NCBI GenBank assembly: GCA_900550505.1
Contig: URSI01000032.1
Coordinates: forward strand, 1 to 9,664
Reading direction: 5' to 3'
Length of the DNA stretch: 9,664 bases
Origin: an uncultured Eubacteriales bacterium
Lineage (GTDB): Bacteria > Bacillota > Clostridia > Oscillospirales > CAG-382
A program made the position numbers and the translations under genes. The notes beneath the pieces are model-generated. The model was not told the DNA's origin. It did no database searches and saw nothing but the letters and a program-made list of their open reading frames with translations. Positions 1-7,198 of this stretch are shown here, piece by piece. The stretch's first letter is position 1. Each line of letters opens with the position of its first letter.

Positions 1-31
1 TTCAAATATGTATTTTGCGCTGTAAGCGCCG

Positions 32-739
32 TCAGTCGTAATAATCCTCCTGTTCGGGGCAGCGAAGTGTGAGCGTTACATCCATATTCCCGTTGCGCGC
101 GCGCAATTCGTCGAGCATCGAACGCTCGTCGGCACCGTCGCGCAGCACTATGCTGTATGTCAAAACATACAATGCCCCATAATCAGTAGTCTTTATGCGT
201 ATGAGCTTCTTTGTATGAACATATTTACTTATCACGTCGTCAAACACATCTTTAAAATTCAATGTTTCCGGTACGGCTATTTTCAAGTCATAAACATTCC
301 TCAGATCTTTGACCCTAACGAGTGAAATCAAAAACATGATGGCCGAAAGCAGTAACGCTACCAACACCCCGAACGTGATGTAGCCGAGCCCGCAAATAAG
401 ACCTGTACATACGGTAAAAAATATATAAGCAATGTCGCGGAGATTGGTAGGAAGGCTGCGGAATCTTACTATGGAAAAGATACCAGCTACCGAAAAAGCC
501 CTCGCTATCTGATTACCAACAAAAAAGATTATAGTTCCCACTATCATCGGCATGACGACCAGCGTTATAACGTATGAACTGCTGCCTTGACCGTACCTCC
601 TGCGACACAAAAGATATCCCCCCGCGATTATGAGACCGCTAAGTAATGCACTGCCAACTACCGCAAGCAGATTTGTGAGTGTAAGGTGAGCCGTAGTGGT
701 GTCGGCTCCTGTGTTAAAAATCGATTCAAGTATCTCCAT
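32..739 (-). CDS. DUF4956 domain membrane protein
   Basis: Predicted integral membrane protein of 235 residues matching the DUF4956 family. Hydrophobic segments lie at about residues 22-45, 57-76 and 103-141 (probably two close passes). Between them is the family's most conserved stretch, GIFSIVRFRS (86-95), followed by DIAYIFF. Residues from about 145 on form a soluble alpha/beta-looking tail, presumably cytoplasmic. The ATG at 737-739 is preceded by AGGAG at 750-754 with 10 bases between. The start lies inside the 3' end of the upstream VTC-domain gene (14-bp overlap), so the two are very likely translationally coupled. DUF4956 proteins are commonly encoded next to VTC-domain polyphosphate polymerases, often with a CotH-like kinase, which suggests a membrane partner. 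The biochemical activity is unknown. The gene is complete. Confidence 0.85.
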   Translation of the reverse strand: MEILESIFNTGADTTTAHLTLTNLLAVVGSALLSGLIIAGGYLLCRRRYGQGSSSYVITLVVMPMIVGTIIFFVGNQIARAFSVAGIFSIVRFRSLPTNLRDIAYIFFTVCTGLICGLGYITFGVLVALLLSAIMFLISLVRVKDLRNVYDLKIAVPETLNFKDVFDDVISKYVHTKKLIRIKTTDYGALYVLTYSIVLRDGADERSMLDELRARNGNMDVTLTLRCPEQEDYYD

Positions 740-1475
740 CGCCGGTAGGCTCCTTCACGCTGTGGTCTTCCATCTGTGCACGGCGAAAAGCCGCGTACTC
801 GGTTCCGTATTTTGAAAAGCTCGTTTTTCTGATGCCAAGCGCGTACATCGCTCTTGTCAGCCAGATCGGCTTTTGTCCTATAAACTTTACTTCCATTATC
901 GCCTTGTCACCGATAAGGCTTTCACCATATATGCCGCTTTCAAGCTTGAGGTCGTCACGGCGTGTCAAAATGTCGACGTCGATCGTTACGCGCAAGCGTT
1001 CATCCTCGATACCGGTGAACGCAAAACGTCTGTAAGCGAGGTACAGCTTCGGCACCGCACGGTATATCGACTGCATATAAAGAAGTTCTTTCGCTATTTG
1101 TAGCGATGCCTCAGTCAAGTCCGGAGGAATGACACCGCATATAAGAAACGGCTCCACATCGCGTAGGCGCATCGATATACGTCTTTTACTGACCACACCT
1201 TTGGTTTTTTTCTTTACCTCAACGTACACTTTTGAGCCGTCGTCCGGCACCCCGTAAGACCTTACACGAAGTTTCTCCTTATACAGTGGTTTGCTTACCG
1301 AGGCTCTTATAAGCGTATTATTAGCATTGTCGTAATAGATATTGCAGACGTTATATCCGTCTCCGTCGTCAAAAGCATCCGACTGCATATTTTCACGAAG
1401 CAATGTGAGCATGGGACGCCACTGATCCGGCTCAAGCAAATACTTATTTTCTGTACGTCTGAATGTGTTCGCCAC
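726..1475 (-). CDS. VTC domain-containing polyphosphate polymerase-like protein
   Basis: Protein of 249 residues with a VTC domain, the catalytic tunnel fold of yeast Vtc4 that makes polyphosphate from ATP. It belongs to the CYTH/triphosphate-tunnel group. Charged tunnel residues are in the expected order: E9 and K11 in the ENKYLL strand, R70 and R72 in KLRVRSY, lysines of EVKKK (86-90), YRR (148-150), R162 before the TIDVD strand, E195 in MEVKF, and K222 in SFSKYG. The pattern fits an active enzyme, though activity is inferred from the family. There is no membrane segment, so it is probably cytoplasmic and docked to the DUF4956 protein, whose gene overlaps its 3' end. The start is GTG (1473-1475), supported by an AGGAG seven bases upstream. 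It lies 97 bp downstream of ftsZ on the same strand. Confidence 0.85.
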   Translation of the reverse strand: MANTFRRTENKYLLEPDQWRPMLTLLRENMQSDAFDDGDGYNVCNIYYDNANNTLIRASVSKPLYKEKLRVRSYGVPDDGSKVYVEVKKKTKGVVSKRRISMRLRDVEPFLICGVIPPDLTEASLQIAKELLYMQSIYRAVPKLYLAYRRFAFTGIEDERLRVTIDVDILTRRDDLKLESGIYGESLIGDKAIMEVKFIGQKPIWLTRAMYALGIRKTSFSKYGTEYAAFRRAQMEDHSVKEPTGDGDT

Positions 1476-1482
1476 TGCCTTG

Positions 1483-1487
1483 CTCCT
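1483..1487 (-). promoter_or_regulatory. Ribosome binding site fixing a GTG start
   Basis: Read on the minus strand this is AGGAG, seven bases before the GTG at 1473-1475. No ATG lies close by in frame, and the family-conserved ENKYLL strand begins at residue 9 of the GTG reading. Together these fix the start of the VTC-domain gene. Confidence 0.75.
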
Positions 1488-1521
1488 GCTACAACGCGGT
1501 CACGTTCGCCGCAATGCAAAC

Positions 1522-1547
1522 GCAAGCGGAGCAAAAGCCCCGCCTGC
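1522..1547 (-). terminator. GC-rich hairpin after ftsZ, possible weak terminator or attenuator
   Basis: On the minus strand an 11-bp stem closes a TTTT loop (GCAGGCGGGGC, TTTT, GCTCCGCTTGC). Two of the eleven pairs are G-T. In minus-strand RNA these are stable G-U wobbles, but in plus-strand RNA the same positions are A-C mismatches, so the structure fits RNA made from the minus strand, the coding direction here. It starts about 25 bases after the ftsZ stop and ends before the VTC gene's ribosome binding site. The tract that follows is GTTTGC, not a real U-run, so full intrinsic termination is doubtful. It could be partial termination, an mRNA 3' stabiliser or a processing site. Confidence 0.5.
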
Positions 1548-1571
1548 GCCATACTTTACGATTTGAAGCTG

Positions 1572-2669
1572 TCAGAAGTCGGATTTTCTGTTTTTGTTCA
1601 GCATCTCGATTATCGCGTTAATGTCCTGCTCATCCTTGTCGGCGGCCGGCTCGCTCTTCGCCGTATCCGGAGCCTTAGGCGCGCTCTGTGCAAACCTTTT
1701 TATCTCACTGCCACGCTTATCAACATCAAAGCCGGTCGCTATCACGGTGATCTTCATCTCATCTTCAAGAGAAGGATTGCTGACCATACCGAATATAAAC
1801 GTCGCGTCCGGATGTGCCTCATTCTGGATAAGCGTCGTCGCGGAATCGATCTCATCAAGTCCGATGTCAGGCGAAGCCTCGATGTTGACAACGATTCCCT
1901 TCGCACCGGTAATGTTAGTCTCGAGCAACGGGCTGGACATCGCCATCTTTGCAGCCATTTCCGCCTTATCCTTGCCCTTTGCATTACCCACACCCATATG
2001 AGCAAGTCCTGCGTTGGTCATAACGGACGAAACGTCGGCAAAATCAAGGTTTATCAAGCCTTCAAATGTTATAAGGTCGCATATACTCTGCACGCCGCGG
2101 CGGAGGACATCGTCCGCTTCCTGGAATGCGTTGAGAAATGTTATCTTCTTATCAGTGAGGAGTTTCAGACGTTCGTTCGGAATGACTATAAGCGAGTCCA
2201 CGTACTCACGAAGCTTAGCTATGCCGTTCTCCGCCTGTATCATACGTTTCTGCCCCTCAAAGGCAAACGGCTTTGTCACAACGGCAACCGTCAGTATCCC
2301 CTGCTCCTTTGAAACCTTCGCAACAAGCGGCGCAGCCCCGGTACCGGTGCCACCGCCCATACCGGCGGTAATGAACACCATGTCGGCGCCCTTGATAGCT
2401 CCCGTGATCTCCTCGATCGACTCTTCGGCACTCTTTTCGCCAAGCTCAGGATTGGCGCCGGCTCCATGTCCTTTTGTTATCCTTTCGCCTATCTGGATCT
2501 TATTCTCGACCGCTGAGCGCATAAGCACTTGCTTGTCTGTATTGACGTTGATGAACTCGACACCCTGAACGCCTGCCTCGACCATCCTGTTGACAGCATT
2601 ATTGCCGCCGCCGCCTACACCTATGACCTTTATGCAGACATTGACGTCGGGGGCCTTCGTGTAATCCAT
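1572..2669 (-). CDS. ftsZ: Cell division protein FtsZ
   Basis: Bacterial tubulin homologue, a GTPase that polymerises into the Z-ring and recruits the divisome. Its 365 residues show the family in order: GVGGGGNNAVNRM (17-29), the tubulin signature GGGTGTG (105-111), and the T7 synergy loop NLDFADV (207-213), whose acidic residues drive GTP hydrolysis. The C-terminal domain runs to about residue 314 (ITVIATGF). A short charged linker follows, then an unusual tail, DINAIIEMLNKNRKSDF, instead of the usual IPxFLR-type peptide that binds FtsA, SepF or ZipA. The ATG at 2667-2669 has a perfect AGGAGG (2680-2685) ten bases upstream. It follows divIB on the same strand after a 124-bp AT-rich gap with its own promoter-like elements. 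Length is normal for Firmicutes and the gene is intact. Confidence 0.98.
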   Translation of the reverse strand: MDYTKAPDVNVCIKVIGVGGGGNNAVNRMVEAGVQGVEFINVNTDKQVLMRSAVENKIQIGERITKGHGAGANPELGEKSAEESIEEITGAIKGADMVFITAGMGGGTGTGAAPLVAKVSKEQGILTVAVVTKPFAFEGQKRMIQAENGIAKLREYVDSLIVIPNERLKLLTDKKITFLNAFQEADDVLRRGVQSICDLITFEGLINLDFADVSSVMTNAGLAHMGVGNAKGKDKAEMAAKMAMSSPLLETNITGAKGIVVNIEASPDIGLDEIDSATTLIQNEAHPDATFIFGMVSNPSLEDEMKITVIATGFDVDKRGSEIKRFAQSAPKAPDTAKSEPAADKDEQDINAIIEMLNKNRKSDF

Positions 2670-2712
2670 AGTTTATAATCCTCCTGCTTATACATTCTGA
2701 ACATTCTACTTA

Positions 2713-2741
2713 ATAATAATATATTATTTTGTCAATTGCAA
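2713..2741 (-). promoter_or_regulatory. Candidate sigma-A-type promoter for ftsZ
   Basis: The AT-rich gap between divIB and ftsZ contains, on the minus strand, TTGCAA (2736-2741), 17 bases, then TATTAT (2713-2718), which is 5 of 6 to the -10 consensus. A perfect TTGACA lies at 2730-2735, but no good -10 sits at the right distance from it: TATTAA is 14 bases away and TAGAAT 21. The transcript would start about 35-40 bases before the ftsZ ATG. This is plausible, since ftsZ is often transcribed separately from upstream dcw genes, but the region is so AT-rich that chance matches are expected. Confidence 0.4.
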
Positions 2742-2793
2742 GAGATTTTTTCTCTTTTTTTTCGATTTTATGGTTTTTTTGACCGCTGCCACA

Positions 2794-3579
2794 CTACTGT
2801 GGTTTAAATGAAGCCTCATGAGCACTTGAAAGATCAAGATAGCCTCTGTCATTTTCATACAGCTCCGCCATTATCCCCATGAGAAATCTCATTTTAAGAT
2901 CGACATTATAGGTGTCACCTATATATACTTCTATTCTGTCTTCATAATTCAGATAGATATCGAATCTGCTGTCTATGGTGATCTCCGTTATATGCTCGAG
3001 CACACCTCTTGTATGCATCGCGGTAATGAGATCTGTATAGGCGCTGAGAGTAAGCGTATCGGAAAATTCAAGCGTCTCACCGACTATGCAGCGCGAAAGC
3101 ATCTGCGTTTTCAGTTCCGACGCCGATTCCGGAACGCTGTCGCTCGCCTCAAGCACATGAAGGTCATCACTCAGTGTATAATATCGTCCGCCGGCTTCTA
3201 TATACATGGCAGGAGTTTTTTCACGCACAGACACCGTGACGGTAGAGGGCAAAGTCCTTGTAACGCTTATTTCGGCAACATATGGCAGATTGTTTTGCAA
3301 CAGCTTTTCCGTGGAAGCGGCACTGAAACTGTATAAGTTATCCCCTTTGGAAAACGGCAGCAGTTCGCTCACCTCATCTGCAGTATATCGTGTGATACCT
3401 TCAAAAACAATATTGTCAACACGGAAAAATACGCCGAAGCACACCGCCGTAAATATCATGCATACGACCAGAAAAACCACGCCATAAAATATACGTCTGA
3501 GCATCTTACGATGTCTGTTGCGTGCGTTTAACGCATCCATCGTAACGACGCGTCGCTTATATGCCTCGCCGTTGTTCAT
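2794..3579 (-). CDS. divIB: Cell division protein DivIB/FtsQ
   Basis: Bitopic division protein of 261 residues that, with FtsL and DivIC/FtsB, links early divisome proteins to septal peptidoglycan synthesis. A basic cytoplasmic tail (1-30, rich in R and K) leads into one membrane segment (about 31-52). A POTRA domain follows immediately (about 53-121), beginning FRVDNIVFEGITRYTADEV and ending in SVREKTPAMY. The rest is the extracellular beta domain, closing with RGYLDLSS (245-252), the conserved last strand of FtsQ/DivIB proteins. The ATG at 3577-3579 has AAGGAAG upstream. It lies 31 bp after murG, so the two are probably one transcript. The gene name follows Gram-positive usage; ftsQ would be equally correct. 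Confidence 0.92.
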   Translation of the reverse strand: MNNGEAYKRRVVTMDALNARNRHRKMLRRIFYGVVFLVVCMIFTAVCFGVFFRVDNIVFEGITRYTADEVSELLPFSKGDNLYSFSAASTEKLLQNNLPYVAEISVTRTLPSTVTVSVREKTPAMYIEAGGRYYTLSDDLHVLEASDSVPESASELKTQMLSRCIVGETLEFSDTLTLSAYTDLITAMHTRGVLEHITEITIDSRFDIYLNYEDRIEVYIGDTYNVDLKMRFLMGIMAELYENDRGYLDLSSAHEASFKPQ

Positions 3580-3592
3580 TTGAACTTCTTCC

Positions 3593-3610
3593 TTTCGAAC
3601 ATTTCGAACA
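3593..3610. repeat. Tandem 9-bp repeat in the murG-divIB gap
   Basis: TTTCGAACA occurs twice head to tail (3593-3601 and 3602-3610), filling most of the 31-bp gap between the murG stop and the divIB ribosome binding site. Each unit contains the palindrome TTCGAA. It may be chance or replication slippage, and no known operator fits it. Confidence 0.5.
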
Positions 3611-4744
3611 TTATTTGCGGGCGTTTTCCACTGATAGCCTTATTCTTTCGTATATGCGTTCGTCAGCTCCGGGCGCCGCAAATTTTCTGATATTGCGGGC
3701 CAAAGCAGCGCGGGCGGACACATCGGTAACAAGACCTCTCACCGTCCCGGCAAGTTTTTCGGCATTGCATTCGCTTTCCCGCAGTACGATCGCCGCTCCG
3801 GCGTCTGCCAGGACTTTGGCATTCCGATACTGATGATCCTCAGCAACGTTCGGCGACGGTATAAGCACGGCGGCTCTGCCCAAAAATGCCAGTTCCGAAA
3901 GCGTTATTGCACCGGCACGGCTGATAACTATATCGGCTGCCGCCATTCTCAACGGCATATCATAAATATATTCAACAATTTCTATATTCTCACATTTGTC
4001 CAGGCCCAATTCTGCCGCCCGCGCAAAATACTTTTCGCGGCCCGCAGCACCCGTTGCGTGAGTTTGTCGCCATTTGAGATCAAAGGGCAGAGACGAGACA
4101 AAAGACTTCATCATGTCCAGGCAAAAGCTGTTGACCATATCCGCTCCGAGGGAACCTCCGGCAGATAATATATAGACGGTATCTTCCCCGATGCCGAGTT
4201 CTCTTCTCGCCCGCTCTCTGCTGACCGAAAACGCCTCAGTATTGACGGGATTTCCGGTAAAAACGAGCTTATTTGAAACTGAATCGTCAAAAAAGCGCCT
4301 GCTTTCCTCAAAAGAGATGCACACCTGGCCAACGTGCTTTGAGAGCATTTTGGTCGTAACGCCCGGGAATGCATTCTGTTCATGTATCACGGTAGGCAAT
4401 CCCAACGATGCCGCAGCGCGCAATGCCGCCCAGCTTGCATAACCGCCGGTGCCGATCACTGCATCCGGTTTGAATTCGCGTATTATACGCTTTGCCGCAA
4501 AAACCGATGTGACGCTTTTTATCAGAGCATCAATGTTTGAAAGCCTGAGGGATCGCGAAAAACCCCGCACCTTTACATATCGTATGTCATATCCTTTTGC
4601 CGGTACAAGCTTCTTTTCCATTCCGTACGGCGCGCCGATAAAAAGTATCTGAGCATCCGGCTCGTGCTTTTTGATCACCGCCGCTATTGAAAGTCCGGGA
4701 TTTATGTGACCGCCGGTGCCTCCGCAGCTCACTACATATCTCAT
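3611..4744 (-). CDS. murG: MurG, lipid II-forming N-acetylglucosaminyltransferase
   Basis: Peripheral membrane GT-B (family GT28) enzyme that transfers GlcNAc from UDP-GlcNAc onto lipid I, giving lipid II, on the cytoplasmic face. Its 377 residues carry the glycine loops GGTGGHINP (8-16) and GTGGY (98-102), then HEQNAFPG (121-128), the third glycine loop SAGGSLGA (194-201), the UDP-GlcNAc site SRAGAITLSE (275-284), and PSPNVAEDHQYRNA (296-309). The ATG at 4742-4744 is five bases after GGAGGAG (4750-4756). It starts 24 bp after the ftsW stop and is followed 31 bp later by divIB, the usual dcw order of spore-forming Firmicutes and relatives. It would feed lipid II to the FtsW polymerase encoded upstream. 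Complete, with all motifs intact. Confidence 0.97.
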   Translation of the reverse strand: MRYVVSCGGTGGHINPGLSIAAVIKKHEPDAQILFIGAPYGMEKKLVPAKGYDIRYVKVRGFSRSLRLSNIDALIKSVTSVFAAKRIIREFKPDAVIGTGGYASWAALRAAASLGLPTVIHEQNAFPGVTTKMLSKHVGQVCISFEESRRFFDDSVSNKLVFTGNPVNTEAFSVSRERARRELGIGEDTVYILSAGGSLGADMVNSFCLDMMKSFVSSLPFDLKWRQTHATGAAGREKYFARAAELGLDKCENIEIVEYIYDMPLRMAAADIVISRAGAITLSELAFLGRAAVLIPSPNVAEDHQYRNAKVLADAGAAIVLRESECNAEKLAGTVRGLVTDVSARAALARNIRKFAAPGADERIYERIRLSVENARK

Positions 4745-4768
4745 AACGTCTCCTCCGTCACGCCGTGG

Positions 4769-5363
4769 TCAAGCTTCTCTGCTTGAATATGAATACCGGG
4801 AAACAGAAAGTATGATACCCATCTCAACAAGCTGCATCACCAGCGAAGATCCGCCGTAACTCATAAAAGGCAGAGTAATGCCAGTACTCGGTATAGTATT
4901 TGTCACAACGGCGATATTCAGTATAACATGCGCCATCGTTTTAAAGACAAGCCCCAAAACTATCAGGGATCCGAAACGATCTTTTGAGTTTCGCGCTATC
5001 ACAAAGCCGCGCCATGCAAAAAGCATATAAAGCACTATAATAAGCGACGCTCCGAGAAAGCCGAGTTCCTCACAGCCTATTGCAAAAATATAGTCGTTCT
5101 GCGGCTCGGGAAGAAAAGAGTGTTTCTGGTTGCTGTTGCCAAGCCCAAGTCCCCAGAATCCTCCGGATGAAATGGCATACAGCGACTGAGCAGGCTGCCA
5201 TCCCTTACCTCCGCTGGCGGCAGACATGAACGAAAACGGATCTCTCCATATCATCAGACGCTGCTGCGCATGCTCAAAGACAGTAAAGAGTATACCCGCC
5301 CCCAATGCGCCTACCGCGCACAGTGAGGTAAGCAATGTCGGATGCGTTCCGCCGACATACATC
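4769..5363 (-). CDS. ftsW: FtsW/SpoVE-type SEDS glycosyltransferase, C-terminal part only
   Basis: SEDS-family membrane enzyme that polymerises lipid II into glycan strands at the septum with its class B penicillin-binding protein. About 197 C-terminal residues remain, of a usual 370-400. The fragment opens with MMYVGGT and then shows QQRLMIWRDPF, GGKGWQPAQSLYAISSGG, the signature WGLGLGNSNQKHSFLPE, NDYIFAIGCEELG (its Asp matches the proposed catalytic Asp of SEDS proteins), NIAVV, and STGITLPFMSYGGSSL. At least four membrane segments are present. The minus-strand frame stays open to a chance ATG at 5498-5500, but the residues added there (such as ASLVLNDSKESVQAEN) are antisense of the SusD gene and unlike any FtsW helix. 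The true 5' half is lost at the join. ftsW and spoVE cannot be told apart from this part. Confidence 0.93.
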
Positions 5364-5366
5364 ATG
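5352..5366. other. Junction between Clostridia-type and Bacteroides-type DNA
   Basis: Recognisable FtsW coding on the minus strand (MMYVGGT) runs up to about 5365, and a Bacteroides lipoprotein gene starts on the plus strand at 5364. Two genes cannot both be natural across this point: FtsW lacks its N-terminal half, and the SusD gene lacks its SusC partner and any leader. The exact crossover is blurred by a few shared bases around CATCATGA. Confidence 0.85.
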
Positions 5367-6980
5367 AAAAACAATATCAAATATATAGCAGGCATACTCT
5401 TAGGAGGATTGATCGGATTTTCAGCTTGTACTGATTCTTTTGAGTCGTTCAACACCAACGAAGCAGGATTCGATAATGATAGTAAAAAACAGGATTTCAA
5501 TTATTATGGCATCCCTTTGGGAATCATTCAGCAAGGAATCTACTTCAACTACGACTGGGGAAGCGGCAAGAACTGGCCTTTTCAGACCATGCAAAACCTG
5601 GGGGCAGATCTATTCTCGGGATATGTGCATGACTTCAATCCCTTCAACGAAGGAAAGAACAACAGCACTTACTACATGATGGACGGCTGGAACGGTTCTA
5701 CATGGGATAACACCTATGGATACATTATGCCGGAAGTACAGAAATCAGAGACTATTAATGAAAAAGACAATATAGGATTCTACGGTATTACCAAGATACT
5801 GAAAGTGGAATTAATGCACCGCTTATCCGACCTGTATGGACCGATCGTCTATACTCAGTTCGGATCAAAAACGGGTTCTACACCCGATACGCAACAAGAA
5901 GCATACAAAGCTTTCTTCAATGACCTGGATACAGGTATTGCCAAGATACGTGAATATCAGAAAGCCAATCCGGACATTGAGAGTTTTGCAAAATTCGATA
6001 TCCTGATGCCGCAGGGAAAACGCACATTCAGCGAATGGATACGGTTCGCAAATTCTCTCCGTCTGCGCCTGGCTGTCCGTATTGCCATGGCGGACTCTAA
6101 GCTGGCTGTGGCAGAAGCCCAAAAAGCACTTACGGATGAAGAAGGATTGCTGGAAGGCAATGATGAAGTCGTAGCCGTTTCTACTTCATCAGGTTATACT
6201 AATCCTTTCGGAGAAATCAATAAAGCATGGGGCGAAGTGTTTATGAACGCCAACATGGAGTCTCTATTAGTGGGTTACGAAGATCCCCGCATGGAAAAGT
6301 ATTTTGATAAAGCAACCGGCTCTGATGCAACAAGCCTTATCGACTATAAAGGTACTTACAAAGGTATCCGCCAAGGAACAGGCTTTAGTCATAAAAACTA
6401 CAACGGACATTCAAAAAGTACCATTACCCAACAGACAGACGCCGTACTGATGACTCCTGCCGAAGTATGGTTCCTGCGTGCCGAAGCAGCTCTGCGAGGC
6501 TGGAGCAGCGAATCGGTGAAGGATTGCTATGAAAAAGGCGTAAAAGCATCATTTGCACAATGGGGTGCTGCCGGTGCCGAAGCATATCTGGAGAGTGACA
6601 GAAAGCCATCCGACTATGTAGACGCTTTCAAAGCAGCCAATAATGTGAAAGCAGTCAACACACTGACCCCCAAATGGGACGATGCCGCCGGCAATGAAGA
6701 CAAGCTGGGACGCATCATTACACAGAAATGGCTTGCCATGTTCCCTGAAGGAGGAGAAGCTTGGGCAGAACAACGTCGTACAGGCTATCCGAGACTGTTC
6801 CCTGTATTGGTCAACCAAAGTGAAGGTACGGTAGATACCAACCTCGGACCACGTCGACTGAACTTCTTCGTAGGTATCAAAACAACCAATCCCGAGCAAT
6901 ATACCCAATTGGTAAATGCATTGGGCGGAATCGACAACTGCGGCACTCGCCTGTGGTGGGACACCGGAAGAAATTTCTGA
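5364..6980 (+). CDS. SusD/RagB-family nutrient-binding outer membrane lipoprotein
   Basis: Surface lipoprotein of 538 residues that would form the lid over a SusC-type TonB-dependent transporter and bind its glycan or peptide ligand; the ligand cannot be told from sequence. A signal peptide (1-21) ends in a lipobox-like FSAC with lipidated C22. The typical SusD opening CTDSFESFNTNEAGF follows. An alpha-helical body shows family-like stretches such as YGITKILKVELMHRLSDLYGPIVY and FSEWIRFANSLRLRLAVRIA. The closing FVGIKTTNP and GTRLWWDTGRNF are typical of the family's C-terminus. The ATG at 5364 is chosen because the signal peptide begins there; the 46 codons open upstream are antisense of ftsW. 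There is no Shine-Dalgarno sequence, as usual in Bacteroidota. The expected upstream susC-like gene is missing because of the join. A terminator follows 66 bp after the stop. Confidence 0.92.
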   Translation: MKNNIKYIAGILLGGLIGFSACTDSFESFNTNEAGFDNDSKKQDFNYYGIPLGIIQQGIYFNYDWGSGKNWPFQTMQNLGADLFSGYVHDFNPFNEGKNNSTYYMMDGWNGSTWDNTYGYIMPEVQKSETINEKDNIGFYGITKILKVELMHRLSDLYGPIVYTQFGSKTGSTPDTQQEAYKAFFNDLDTGIAKIREYQKANPDIESFAKFDILMPQGKRTFSEWIRFANSLRLRLAVRIAMADSKLAVAEAQKALTDEEGLLEGNDEVVAVSTSSGYTNPFGEINKAWGEVFMNANMESLLVGYEDPRMEKYFDKATGSDATSLIDYKGTYKGIRQGTGFSHKNYNGHSKSTITQQTDAVLMTPAEVWFLRAEAALRGWSSESVKDCYEKGVKASFAQWGAAGAEAYLESDRKPSDYVDAFKAANNVKAVNTLTPKWDDAAGNEDKLGRIITQKWLAMFPEGGEAWAEQRRTGYPRLFPVLVNQSEGTVDTNLGPRRLNFFVGIKTTNPEQYTQLVNALGGIDNCGTRLWWDTGRNF

Positions 6981-7046
6981 CACACAAAGGTATAAATTTT
7001 AATTAGTGGGTTTTCTTCGTATTAGTTGCGGGGAAAAGATTGGGAA

Positions 7047-7081
7047 GGGGCAAAGTCGAGGGGGACTTTGTCCCCTTTTTT
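7047..7081 (+). terminator. Intrinsic terminator after the SusD-family gene
   Basis: GGGGCAAAGTC pairs with GACTTTG-T-CCCC (11 pairs with one bulged T) around a six-base loop and is followed directly by six T residues (7076-7081). It lies 66 bp downstream of the stop. This closes the SusC/D-type transcription unit and separates it from the lipoprotein gene at 7482. Confidence 0.88.
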
Positions 7082-7120
7082 ATTAAAAACAGAATCAAAA
7101 TAGCAAAGAATGAAGAATCC

Positions 7121-7132
7121 AGATCATGATCT
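7121..7132. repeat. 12-bp perfect palindrome AGATCATGATCT
   Basis: A perfect 12-bp palindrome between the terminator and the invertible segment. It could be a dimeric protein binding site or chance. Nothing else in 7082-7170 is recognisable, and no gene is supported there. Confidence 0.3.
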
Positions 7133-7170
7133 ATAACAGATTAGCAATAAGCATATTACTCGTCACAAGA

Positions 7171-7191
7171 TGTTTCAAAAGACGTTCGTCT
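7171..7191 (+). repeat. Left inverted repeat of the invertible segment
   Basis: Twenty-one bases beginning TGTTTCAAAAGACG and ending in TTCGTCT, exactly the reverse complement of 7311-7331. The centre AGACGTTCGTCT is nearly self-complementary. The inner flank (GATGCAACA) only partly continues the palindrome: 11 of 14 bases match across the whole site to 7200. Confidence 0.9.
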
Positions 7192-7198
7192 GATGCAA

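Noticed and set aside
17..29. GCGCT-GTA-AGCGC hairpin downstream of the DUF4956 gene
   Set aside because: It has only five base pairs and in minus-strand RNA is followed by A residues, not U residues.
2740..2762. Hairpin AAGAGA-TTTTT-TCTCTT followed by T residues, resembling a plus-strand terminator
   Set aside because: The stem is only six mostly A/T pairs in a homopolymer-rich region, and no plus-strand gene precedes it; all neighbouring genes are on the minus strand.
2789..2802. CCACA/TGTGG hairpin at the end of divIB
   Set aside because: The 5-bp stem includes the stop codon and has no U-run after it in the direction of transcription, so it is too weak to call a terminator.
3593..3610. 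LexA/SOS-box reading of the GAAC-containing repeat
   Set aside because: The Firmicute SOS box needs GAAC and GTTC facing each other over four bases. Here the two units are direct repeats, so the symmetry is wrong.
5226..5363. In-frame upstream extension of the SusD-family gene (46 extra codons)
   Set aside because: These bases are antisense of conserved FtsW coding (FtsW residues such as MIWRDPF), and the lipoprotein signal peptide starts at the ATG at 5364.
5366..5500. N-terminal extension of the FtsW reading frame to an ATG at 5498-5500
   Set aside because: The extension is antisense of the SusD gene and reads as polar, non-SEDS sequence. The open frame is chance across the join.
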